Origin: Paracyclopina nana
Taxonomy: Eukaryota > Arthropoda > Copepoda > Cyclopoida > Cyclopettidae
Assembly: GCA_019096065.1 (NCBI GenBank)
Contig: JAGUCH010000001.1
Span: 15,128,001-15,192,000 of the forward strand
Length of the DNA stretch: 64,000 nucleotides
Direction of reading: 5' to 3'
Under the pieces are notes generated by a model. The model was not told the DNA's origin, searched no databases, and saw nothing but the letters and a program-made list of their open reading frames with translations. The translations under genes were made by a program, and so were the position numbers. Shown in pieces: positions 54,201 through 64,000 of this stretch. Positions within the stretch are counted from its first letter, which is position 1, and every line of letters starts with the position of its first letter.

Positions 54201-57200
54201 CTTTTATAGTATACGAACAAAAGACACGAATATGTTTTTGGACAGAATTTCTCTCTTTTATGCTACTGTATCAATACTTGTACGTCCACTGTCGTAATTG
54301 ATGCTTAACAAGCAGCGCTATTCTTTGCATGACCTATAGGGGTAACCTGTTTAACTACAGTCCCTTACTACAATTTCAAACTATACTATACCAAGCTACG
54401 TATAATCGTATTTATGTTACGGACTAGCAACAGCAACAGTACACTCGCATAGCCTGATATAAAGCTGTATCTAAATATATATACATGTACGTACAGTACA
54501 CATCACTTCATTAACGCTTTGTCTACGAACCAAGCAAACTCATCCCACTTTCGAAAAAAATCATCGTGTACTTTTTCTATTGTTTTCCAGCAAAAATAAT
54601 GTAGTACTTTAGTATCTAGGCTCGCTCATCATCTCTCTAATGCTTTTGCTTGGTTCAATTAACGTCTACTTCTTCTGCCGCAATTCTAGCTTATTATACG
54701 TATTCGTACTAAACCACATTACTTCACCAAATACTAGACTGACTCTGTATTTTTCTGTATTTTCCTCTTCCACATCTTACTCGTGACAACAAAAAAATCA
54801 CCGATCATCTGCACGAAATGTACGTCATCACAACTACTTCGACCTTCCACGAAAATATCATGTGTACTCGTGACTTTCTTACTCCTCCGTCATTTTTGGG
54901 CCAATAACCAGGAGTCAGCAGATATCCTGGCCTTGAAAGCCTTCGTCTCATCGGCCTCACACCGACGGAGGTCGAGGCCGAGGCCGACCTCTGCTACATC
55001 GTCAGCCCAATTTCAGGCCCAATTTCGATCGTCCTCAAGCCAAACCACCCTTCTCGACCGAAACATCGTTCACAACTTGGCCTCCACGACCCCTGCTCCC
55101 GTGCAAACCTCGTCCTCGAAGCTGTCCTCGGTCGGAGGCCGCACGACGACCACAGTGTGTACCCAAGGGGGCTGTGGGCCTAGGAAACGACGACCTCGAA
55201 CCGTTCCAGCCTCTTACACGAGTGGCTCTGGAAGTGTCAAGAGAGCCTCATTTTCTGGCACTCTTCCCGATGGTATGTAGATACATTCAAATCGTTACCA
55301 ATACATTTCTTGTCCTCGAGAGCTTGTTTGCCTACCAAATTTCCTGTAATAACGAAGTATCGTAAATGCACTTCAGAGCAACTCCTGCCTATTTCTAGCA
55401 TATTCTTAAAGAAAAAAAGCCTGGCTGCCGTTGAAAAAAATTGCCTTCAAAGCAGTAGCGAGATTAGATGAAGCTTCTTTTGCTTTCTTTAGCGAGTTTC
55501 GTGATGCCCTACCACGCGAGCAACGACGGAGAGCTTCTATATACCATAATGAAACCAACCAGATCAGCTGAACTTGAAAAGTTGGCTAGTTCGCAAAGTT
55601 GGGCAACAGCACAAATGCCTTGTAATTATCGCAGCTCAGTGCAGTTGTAGTTCACTAATCCAATAATGAGTCAAGTCAGCTAAATCGTAATTTTGGCAAG
55701 CTGAGAGCGCGTCGCGAGCTTTTGCCGTGGGTGCTAGCTGCAGACGCAAGGCTCTTTTCAGCTAATCTTGTTAGCAAAGCTTGCGAGATTGGAAATTGGC
55801 TTTCTTGCCTGGGGAAATGAAATGATGTAAGAAGCCAGCCAGGGTTAATGCCACGCCTACAGAAAATCTCTCTAGGATTGGCCTGAAAGTGCCAAGTAAG
55901 GACGCGGTTTGTGGCACATTTGTCTGCAGAAGTCCTTGGAAACTCCACAGATTTTGTGGTGGTTCCCACATGCACCACAAATGTATCTCGCGCTTGAGCG
56001 AATTTCCAGTCGCAGTCTCTAGAAAACTTGAATGGGCGCGAGCGCGCACTGCCAAGATGCGCGTACGTGTGCCACGACCGTGAACGACTCATTAATCATG
56101 TCAGATCGAAGAGCTGCTGTTGCTGCTCCGAGCTTTTTCAAAGTGAAAATCCTGGCATAAGTTATGGCCTTTCTCTGCAAATTAGAGCTTTCTCGAAGCC
56201 TCTGAGTTGAATTATAGAAGGAGGCTCCAAAATGAATCGACCAAAGCAAGCATCCAACGATTTTTTTACGTTTGTGGGCCATCAGAAAATGTGCTAGCCT
56301 AAGCAAACATTGGCATTGTTAGCTACTAGAGGTATTTCTGTTTATAGTACATACAACAACTACAGTACTGTTGTCTCGTATAGTGGCACTCAAATGCATT
56401 GAGTGCATGGCTGTTCGTTCCACAATACTAGTATATCTGTATATTGTCCCCACAACAACTATTAAAGCAGCCATTTTCCTCGTGCAGATGCAGAAGTTGT
56501 TGTCTTCTGCTCCCTCTTTTAAAAGAAGCAGACTTGTAAAACTTGGCCCAGCTGGTGCCGACTCGAAATTCCATTAGTTATTTAGCAAGGCAGTTTAGGC
56601 TTTCACTTCTTTTGCGGGTGCAGCCATAAAAAAGCAGATAAATAGAGCGTGCAACCAGTTAATTCCCGGGCACGTACAGCATTCAGATACACACAGAGCT
56701 GTACGCGTTGTGTTTTGCCCCAAGTCTGCTGCGGGAGTTCCACGCACAGAAAATCCAATTAAAATCTTGCAACAGTTGCAGGCATTGAGCCAGGGCTGGC
56801 CTTGATGGACGAGATTGGCCGGAGAGCCCTCACAGATGCTTTCATTCGGTTCACAAAAGAGACAGCCAAAACCCACAGGTTTCTCTACAACAACCTCGGC
56901 TCCTCGAGAAAGAGGTCAACAACAGAGGAGGAGGAGGAGGACGAGGACGACCTCAACACTGGCATGCAAAAGTGTCCTTCGGCTCCCAACATCCACCAGC
57001 ACAAATTGTACCCAGTGCCCTCCATGATGGTCACACCTGCGTCCCAAGAGGGAATGACCCACGGAATAAGAAAGGATTTGATTTTCAGCAAATCAGAGTC
57101 CTCTTCGTCGAGGCCGCCATCTGCCTCGCGGGTGAAGCTGAGCCTCTCCTTGCTGCCACCCATCGGCCCAAACGAGGCTGAGCAGCAGGAAAAAAGGTAC

Positions 57201-59807
57201 TATAAAGAGTCATATTGAAAACTCCAGCCATAAATAGAACCTTATACAGAAAGAGGTATTGCTGGCTCAGCCACCTTGTGGTACTAGCTGTAATAAATTC
57301 GAATCGTCGCAGTATTTTTTAGAGGGGAAGGGCTTTAAAGGGAAAAGTGACAGAAAGCTCTTCGGATTGAGCTGGCTTTCTCCTGCTTACGAGCAGTAAT
57401 TTCCCACCACCTTCTTCTTCTTCTTAGCTGTAGCGCTGGTAGCTTCTTGATACTATGTATTGGGTATTTCATGCGATTCTTTGCCGCAGCTACAGCACGT
57501 ATCGAGTGCTCACGCCTACCATGTATCGATCACGAATGGCTTGCGCTCGTCAAACCGTTTCAATGGACTATGACGACGACTCTGGAGCGGTCAAAAAGGC
57601 TCGACTTCGCCGCGAGGGCCCTTCGATGCGGGGCCCTTCGCCGCTCCTACGTCCAGGCAAACTACTAATGGCTCAAAGATCCTCAGGGGAGAACAGCCTC
57701 GACCTCGAGCTGGGAGCCTCAGCCACCAGGGTGCATCAATTACCTTCAACTGTCGGATCGTCGTCATCATCGACGAGAATTCGGAGGCTTTCCCCAAATG
57801 TGCATCATCATCATAGTTTGGGTGAGTCCAAAAAAACCGAGCGGCTTTCACTTTACCATACAGCACTGGATATGCTAGTATACACAGTGCATTGACGGAA
57901 AACAATAGCTGCAGAAAGCGAGAGGAAAGGGCTTTTGAAGGCTTCATCCAGCCTCATTATTTGTCGTGAAGGATGCCCAAAGCCGCGCGCTATCTAACAG
58001 AATACAGAACTGCATATAGCGCAACCACTGTTCACCGTAGCGTTTTATATGGTCAACGCGCTCAAGGCCAAAGCCATCAATCTATTTATCAAGATGTTTT
58101 TCTCTTCTTTTTTCCTGCGCCAAGCTCATCGTGAACACGATGATTTTCTATGTATAGTTTGTACTACATTTGCCCAATATGTAAATGCTGGCATTTCAAG
58201 GCGTGCACGTAAGCATTAAAGCCTTTTATGCAAATTCTCGTCTTGATGTTCTACGGCAACGTTTTGTATACACATCAGAATTGAGCTTGCCTTCCTGCAT
58301 TTTCAGGCGTTTGCTTTAGGGTAGCAAAAGCTCAGATTTCCAGCTTAATGTGTAATTGAATGAAACATGGAGGAGAGCTTTTGCAACGTAAAAACTCGAT
58401 GATAAAGCACGTGCTCGGCATCCAAATAGGAAAAGTGGGCCTCAGCCATCCAAGATTAATGGCCGTAGAATGTGCGCGCGAGTACAACGTGGACGACAAT
58501 ATAAGTGTGCATGAAAATACTCGAGCATCATTTCACTCGAGCCAGAGAGACTCTATAGCATAAAGCATTGCATTCATGCGCCTCTCCTGCTTTTTTGTAA
58601 AAATGCGAGGTATGCTAGTAATGAATAGTGCGGTACATAGCATAGAAGTCAAGTACTACCATCATAGTACTATGGGAGTCCAAGCCTTGGAAAATTCGAG
58701 CTAGTGGAGCTAAAATTCAATTTACAAACGTTAAAAAAAAACAGCAGAAGCTTCGAAACAATTTCAAGGATTCACTTTTGCCAACTTTTTGAATTCCTTT
58801 CCTGGAAAAGCGACATTACAGGGGATTATTTCTGCTACTTTTCCTAGCCAAAGAAAAGCCTTTTTACAGCCAAAATCTACAGTTTTGTGTGCATTCCAGA
58901 AGAATATATTATTTCCTAGTTTACGAGAGACAAATTCTGCCAACTAAATTCTTTCTGATACACATATGTATTTGCTATCATTTGATGCCAATTTTGAAGA
59001 GCTTGTATCTGTTGGTTTGCAGACCACTCCGGATCAACCATGATGCTTGACCTTCATATTGAGGGAGCCGCCCCCGTGACTCTGCTCGTCCGAGACGAAT
59101 CCCGTTCCACGAGGTCAACTTCCGTCAACAAGGACGAGGATTTGGACCTCGACTTCCCCAGCTGCGACTCGTCCATGTCGTCAAAACGGCCTCGCCTCCT
59201 CGGCAATTGTCACCACCACAATCCTCAACAGCAGCCTCCAACCTCATCTGATGATGAGGCTGCTGGCGACCTCAGTCGAAGCAAGCTGCACACAGTCGTG
59301 GACGAATGCGAGGCTGCCGCCACCAACCTCAGCATGGCTGAGGAAATGGCCTCGTTTGAGTTCATTGATGAGCTTGCGGCCTCAGCAGCGACAACGTCTT
59401 CGAGCTCAATGGCGTCTGATTTTGACGTGTGGAGTCCCCGTGAAGCAGCGGCCTCCGCCTCAAATGCCCACCAGGCTGTGACCTCAAATTTCAAGAGTCG
59501 ATTTTTATCGGAATTGGAGGCCAAAAGTTGGCTAGCTCTGCCAGCGAGACGAGCCTCTGCGGAAAGCCTGTCGACTCCGCTAAGCCCCAAAAACGACCTC
59601 GAGAAGATGCCGGCCTCGGTCTCAGTCACCTTAGAGCTGAACCGATTGGCTGCAACCACTCCTACTGAGACACCACAACCTGCACCTACGAATGGCAACA
59701 ATGCCGGATTTCAGTCCCGTCGAAGGAACTGCCAAACGAGGCAGTCGAAATTAGTGAGGCAGTCCAAAGTCGATGATCATCGTGACGTGCACGATGACAA
59801 ACCGTGA
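48204..59807 (+). CDS. TMEM200-like two-pass membrane protein with long cytoplasmic tail
   Basis: Seven exons, 48204-49011, 50099-50251, 53928-54043, 54912-55272, 56782-57196, 57490-57821 and 59023-59807, join in phase to 989 aa. After a basic cytosolic N-terminus (RRRVVIRRSN and on) comes TM1 (AVTVGCLLIIMGITMAILG). A short exterior loop with an Asn-glyc site (NQTH) follows, and then TM2 (FAGPVIMGVGGFLIVAACVMTFEARD). The GPVIMGVG...ExRD pattern is the TMEM200 signature. The remaining 650 or so residues are a Ser/Pro/Arg-rich cytosolic tail with PSAPNIHQHKLYPVPSM and a C-terminal Ser/Ala-rich stretch. Vertebrate TMEM200 proteins are about half this length and their function is poorly known. 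The ATG follows a TACAG acceptor and an upstream in-frame stop. AATAAA is at 59984-59989. Confidence 0.85.
51855..53480. mobile_element. TIR DNA element, CCCAACC...GGTTGGG ends, 2-bp TSD AA
   Basis: Inverted ends CCCAACCAAACAAA, flanked by AA on each side (51853-51854, 53481-53482), 1626 bp, in intron 2 of the TMEM200-like gene. The interior is very AT-rich and saturated with degenerate TACTGATTTAATACAGATTT-type words in both orientations. No ORF is seen. The flanks also share AAAAACAT around the insertion, which could indicate a longer duplication. Confidence 0.7.
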
Positions 59808-59983
59808 TATATACACACATCTCTTTGGTGAATTTGTTGAATTTTCCTCTTCTAATAATTATTGCAAACTAGGGAGAAAACTGTCAAGACTGTATGACCA
59901 CACTTTACTTGCTTATTACACTATATATACATACATACATAGGAGTAGAGGCAAAGGAAGAAATGCAAAAACCGTTTAGCGGC

Positions 59984-59989
59984 AATAAA
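59984..59989 (+). terminator. Poly(A) signal AATAAA of the TMEM200-like gene
   Basis: A canonical hexamer 177 bp after the stop, in the 300-bp space before the convergent minus-strand gene that ends at 60121. Confidence 0.6.
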
Positions 59990-60120
59990 AGTAGCTTATA
60001 AGAGTATTTTAAGCAGCTTCCCCAATAGCAGTTGCGTACACGCCAATATTGCTAGGATTAATATTATATTGGGTCATTTCCCCATGGAAGCAGTTGTTAT
60101 TGGGCATCTCGCTTGACATC

Positions 60121-61164
60121 TTAGTATTCATATTGGTTTTCATTGTGATCAGTGTCATCCTCCACAGTGGCAGTGGGAGTTGAAGGCAATCTGAAAAAAG
60201 GAAAATCTTGTTTTGGGCTCCTGCTGGCTCATCAATAAGGGAAGAGAAAGCAAATATGACCTGAGGCTTTGCGGAGAGTTCTGATAGCTTCTCGATGGCT
60301 TCATTAATGTGTGATACAGCGTGAGTCGGCCACGACGTGAGCTTCGTGCAGCCTCGGGCATTCGGGACCGCATCATGTTGCTGCTCATAGAATCCTCAAA
60401 ATCCGGCGTCATCGTCGTGCTTGCTCCAGTTTCGCCCCTGACGTAGCTAAAAAACGGAGTGCATTAAGCAATTTGACATTCATGGCAAAAATCACCTGAT
60501 TTGAGGCTGATCTGCCATCATCCCCTCCACTGGCATTGGTTGATCTCCCATCATCACATAGGGGTTGGATCTCATCAACTCCTGCTCCAGTCTGGCCTTT
60601 TCGCAAGGGCTCAAGGGGGCCTCAGTTGTGGTGGTAACGTAGCAAGGAGGCGTGGTTGTGGTGGTCGTGGTGGTTGTAGTGGTGGTGGTTTTTACAAGAG
60701 GACAGGGGCTGGGAGTGGTTGTGGTAGCCAAGGGCCTGGCTTGGCCTTTTTCTGGCCTAGCATTTCCCTATAATGGATTATGGAACTTTATCCCATATCG
60801 CATAAGGAAAGCTATACCTTTTCATTAGTGTTGGCTCTCCCAGTGAAGGCCACCCTGGATTCGAAGCGAGGATCGTCCTGCTGCGGCAATTCCCCGTTCT
60901 CAGCCTTTAACTGTTGCTCCCTCTAGATTTCAATTAAGGTAGGCGCATGAAAAGGTTGCGTGACTGCATCTCGTTCAAGTTCCTAGAAAGCATTACCATC
61001 TTGTCCTTGATAATTTTCTCTTCCGCTTGCCTAGCCAAATCTCCTTCCTTTCCACATAACGCTTTGCCATCTACGAGATAGCAAGGAGACCTTGGGTAAG
61101 ATTCGTCAACTGGGAAAAGACAAATGAGGGCAAAAAGTGGAGCAAAGAGCAAAAAACGGGACAT
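60121..61164 (-). CDS. Thr-rich secreted protein
   Basis: Five exons, 61164-60997, 60922-60818, 60767-60496, 60446-60261 and 60190-60121, 266 aa, all phases consistent. It starts MSRFLLFAPLFALICLFPVD (signal peptide). CYLVDGKALCGKEGD follows, then a charged helical stretch, a Thr run (TTTTTPSPCPLVKTTTTTT...) likely to be O-glycosylated, a Met/Pro segment (MMGDQPMPVEGMM), an Arg/Ser stretch and an acidic end (DTDHNENQYEY). Four Cys residues are visible. I do not recognise the family. It is convergent with the TMEM200-like gene and about 610 bp upstream of the AKTIP stop. Confidence 0.72.
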
Positions 61165-61776
61165 CTTAACAAATAGAAGCTGTTCCTACAACTAGCACAA
61201 CTGGAGACCCTGACATTGAACTTGGAGATCCAAACTGTGCTCGGAATGTCGTCGACCATCGAATAAGATCTACTGCGACGGAAGGTTTCAAATTAGTTTT
61301 GTCACATTAAGATTTTTGTCTCCTCCTTTGTGAGATTCATGCTTTTGATCATTTTGACGAGCACGAGATCAAAGCAAGTGAAAAACCTATTGCCTCTTCC
61401 TTGAAGGGAGATTTTTTGACGTCAATATATTTTCCTGCGCTGAAAGTACTTTCACAAATGCACGCGCGTTTCCCAACATTTTGAATGTGGATCGAGTTGA
61501 TCAATTTTGCGTGAAAACAACGTCACTGGATTCGCATCAAAAATGCAACTTGCACTTTCACTTTTTGCCAGTGTTTGCAACTTGGCAGATGCATCAAGAA
61601 TTATTGGACTAGTTTTTCCGGAGAGAGAGAAAAAAAGTTTTATTATTGTTACAATAATTCACAGCTCTTCTTACATAACAGTAGCGCTAGCCAAACAAAT
61701 CCATGCAGTTATCCTTGAAAAATTGCTTAATACACTTTCTTGGATGATTGGTTGTAGCAGCTCGATTAATCTCAGG

Positions 61777-62993
61777 TCAGGAGTTTGCTGACGTCGTGGA
61801 AGACTCTTTGGAGAAAATTTGCAAGGATCCTGGCTCAATAAAAGAGTGGCCACCTCGTCGTCCAGATTTGGCACGTGCCTGATGTGGGGGAAAAGAGAGA
61901 GGAAATATTGGAAATGTGGCACATTTTTCAAAGCTACTCACTTCCTGCTTTTTCGCCTCCGCCAGCATGGCCGCTCGCACAGGCTCGTGGACTTGAGGCT
62001 GATACGGAGAAAATGATGGATAATGAGGATCATTTGTCGGGGGACGATGAAACACTCGCTCCTTCCAGGCTTGCACACAAACGCGAGCGGATTCCTTGTA
62101 AGCCTCGATGTCGTTCTCATACCTATACAGCATATACCATTATTAGCATGAGCCCGGCTGATCCGCATTAAGAGGAAACCTTGTCAGAAAAGCAATTTTG
62201 TGATGAAAAAGTGAAATTCAAAATCAATTAGAGATAATCGATCAAGAGCCAGTGAAGCATTGAGCTATACACACACTCTCAGACAGAGTGAGGGAATAAG
62301 AGAGATTTTCCAAGGATCGTAATTATTTTTAGTAGTATCTTACAAGTCGGCCGCGTCTTGATTCAGGGCGTCCTTCGTCTCGAATTTGTAGAAGCATCGT
62401 CTGGTATAGAGCAGAATTTGCCAAATGTGATGGACGTTTCGCCGCCATTTGTGAAATCCTCGCTTCACATCCAGCTCGTGAGTATTAGGGCAAATAATCG
62501 GGTGGAACACCGGGTGCTCGAAAATGAGCCGAGGGCAATCACCATCTGGGTAGTTTTCCGGAATGAGAATCTTGAAGCGAAACACGCCTTCTTGGTAAAT
62601 GCCCTGGCGGATGAAAATGATGCCAAACCAGCCTAAAAAAGTATTGATTTCCTAGAGAAGGTTTCCATCAAAATTGCCAACCTGGAGCTCCAGGGACTTA
62701 CACAAGGAAGTTTCGCTGGAAGGTATGACGTACACTCCGGGTAGTTTTTGCTTTTGAAGCAAGTTGAACTCGGCCAACAGAGAGTACTCCAGAAAGAAGG
62801 GGCCGTAGCTGTGGTTCCCTTTCGGAGTCGAGGTCCGTTTGTCGATCATTTTGGCCGATAAGTTGATCTGCGTCTCCATATCCGGAACCGAGGGCAGCAC
62901 TTTCCGCATCGAGCCCCTGGCTGAACCTCTCCGATGGAAACTGGATGGAGGCGTGGGACTGTCGAGACTGTTGTCGGAGTTTTGATTTCCAAG
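61777..62993 (-). CDS. AKTIP: AKTIP/FTS, ubiquitin E2-variant protein, 5' exon missing
   Basis: Exons 62993-62702, 62632-62344, 62122-61942 and 61878-61777 join in phase. The core is an E2-like fold: [92 protein letters not shown] and YARR-like [10 protein letters not shown]. The catalytic Cys of active E2 enzymes is not at its usual place, as expected for this inactive variant. AKTIP (Fused Toes) forms the FHF complex with Hook and FHIP proteins linking dynein to endosomes, and in vertebrates it binds AKT1 (established). An AG acceptor at 62994-62995 shows that a further 5' exon exists upstream. Confidence 0.92.
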
Positions 62994-62999
62994 CTGAAA

Positions 63000-64000
63000 A
63001 TATTACGAGAGTGGGATTAGGAGGTGTCTCTCACTTATACGCCCTTCTTTTGGCAGGTATCATATTAAGAGCACCCACCAAATAAGGTCAACAATTCATC
63101 AAAATAGTTTTTTTCAAATCTGCTCGCTCACTTCTCACATTTGAGCACAATCTTCACGATCTACTTTATGCAAATCGAGTTGCAAGATACCACTATTTTG
63201 GCTTCGAATAAAGTAGAGGCTTATCAGCAACGATTCGAGCAAGTGCGGCTCAAAACACTAACAGAACACGTATTCTTCTTCAGAAGCTCCCAAAGACAGG
63301 TATTTAGTATGCAAATGGATCTCGTTCCTCAAGGAGGTAGAAAACGCCCACCGCAGAGCCATTTCAGAAGAAGGAGTCTAATTGCCCTCACTTTCAATAG
63401 TCACAACAACAATTCAACTAGGTTAAGCATCATTTTGACATGGGGCTGAACCGCTTGTACTATTTGCACTCCCACTTGAATGCACATTAAAAAAAGACTG
63501 CATGACAGCAGCAAAGTTGAAAGAAACCCAAAGTGACGTCTCGTGATCATGCTGCGATATGGCAGCGATACGATCGAGCTCCATTTTCCATCAATCACGA
63601 GGCAAAATTTGGGCACATCTAACAATCGATCCATGGTGGTGAAATGATGGAAGAAACTTCAAGTACATGTGAGGTCACAGAGGTCTTTGCCACAGGATGA
63701 CGATCAAACCGAGACAAAAACCCAGCTGTGAAAATTTCTCCTCTTGGCAAATTGGCAGGGAGCACAATAATATTTAATGCAAGCTATAAAGTACCATAAA
63801 GTTTGCGTTTTTAAGCCACCATCTGCATTGCTTAATGCTAGCTAGATGAAATTCGCAACCTTCAAAGAGGTAAAAGCTGCAACTCAAGTCGTATATTTCT
63901 CGGATTGAGCTGACGTAGTGGATTTCAGCTTGGGAAATCTTGGCAAAGCAACGCAAGTTTTCCTGATTAATGGCTAGATTTTGCTAGGAAGACCCTTTTC
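63000..64000. other. 5' side of AKTIP, no exon certain
   Basis: The first exon of AKTIP should lie here or beyond the window. A minus-strand frame at 63634-63401 encodes a hydrophobic stretch (STLLLSCSLFLMCIQVGVQIV) that could be a signal peptide or chance. I cannot connect it to anything. Confidence 0.3.

Noticed and set aside
55676-56306. Overlapping minus-strand frames of 94-138 codons
   Set aside because: They lie in an intron of the TMEM200-like gene, mutually overlapping and without motifs or splice joins.
59225-59701. 158-codon antisense frame
   Set aside because: It is the shadow of the last exon of the TMEM200-like gene, which joins in phase to six other exons.

Overview
The window is animal nuclear DNA, most likely from an arthropod. 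Genes are split by short GT-AG introns (about 50-130 bp) as well as some of several kb. Coding islands sit in AT-rich, transposon-bearing sequence. The gene set fits this: a lola-type BTB gene with many alternative zinc-finger terminal exons, a lachesin/DIP-type Ig protein, METTL3, AKTIP, a TMED protein, a G-alpha subunit and a Trk-like receptor kinase. I cannot name the species. No rRNA, intact tRNA, CRISPR or prokaryotic operon was seen.

Layout. 1.3-3.9 kb (-): Trk-like receptor tyrosine kinase, 5' end unresolved. 4.36-5.81 kb: a TIR element carrying an acidic intron-containing gene fragment. 5.98-8.91 kb (-): KChIP/neuronal-calcium-sensor-like EF-hand protein with a very long N-terminus and a mariner-type MITE in an intron. 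10.96-12.45 kb (+): divergent G-alpha. 12.65-13.0 kb (+): Thr-rich secreted protein whose reading frame runs into a TIR element (12.98-14.29 kb). 14.37-23.28 kb (-): the BTB gene, with a common BTB part at 22.55-23.28 kb followed by 17 phase-matched alternative last exons and at least four decayed ones. 24.83-25.43 kb: long foldback transposon. 25.87-26.65 kb (-): MARVEL-domain protein. 27.80-28.09 kb (+): Tyr-rich secreted peptide. 28.84-31.71 kb (-): lachesin/DIP-like GPI-anchored Ig protein. 32-42 kb: essentially non-coding, with two TIR elements. 42.27-44.05 kb (+): METTL3. 44.20-44.84 kb (+): p24/TMED. 44.95-45.82 kb (-): unrecognised gene. 48.20-59.81 kb (+): TMEM200-like protein in seven exons. 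60.12-61.16 kb (-): Thr-rich secreted protein. 61.78-62.99 kb (-): AKTIP/FTS.

The genes belong to unrelated processes (RNA methylation, ER-Golgi traffic, signalling, axon-surface recognition, transcription), as expected for a eukaryotic chromosome segment.

Two systems stand out. First, the BTB locus is a compact array of mutually exclusive terminal exons. Every exon begins in the same splice phase and ends in its own stop, and splice signals of one exon can lie inside the coding end of the previous one. Second, at least four unrelated-looking elements (4356-5814, 12977-14288, 35121-36273, 51855-53480) share 5'-CCC...GGG-3' termini, a 2-bp target duplication that is not restricted to TA, and an interior built from a private degenerate short repeat.
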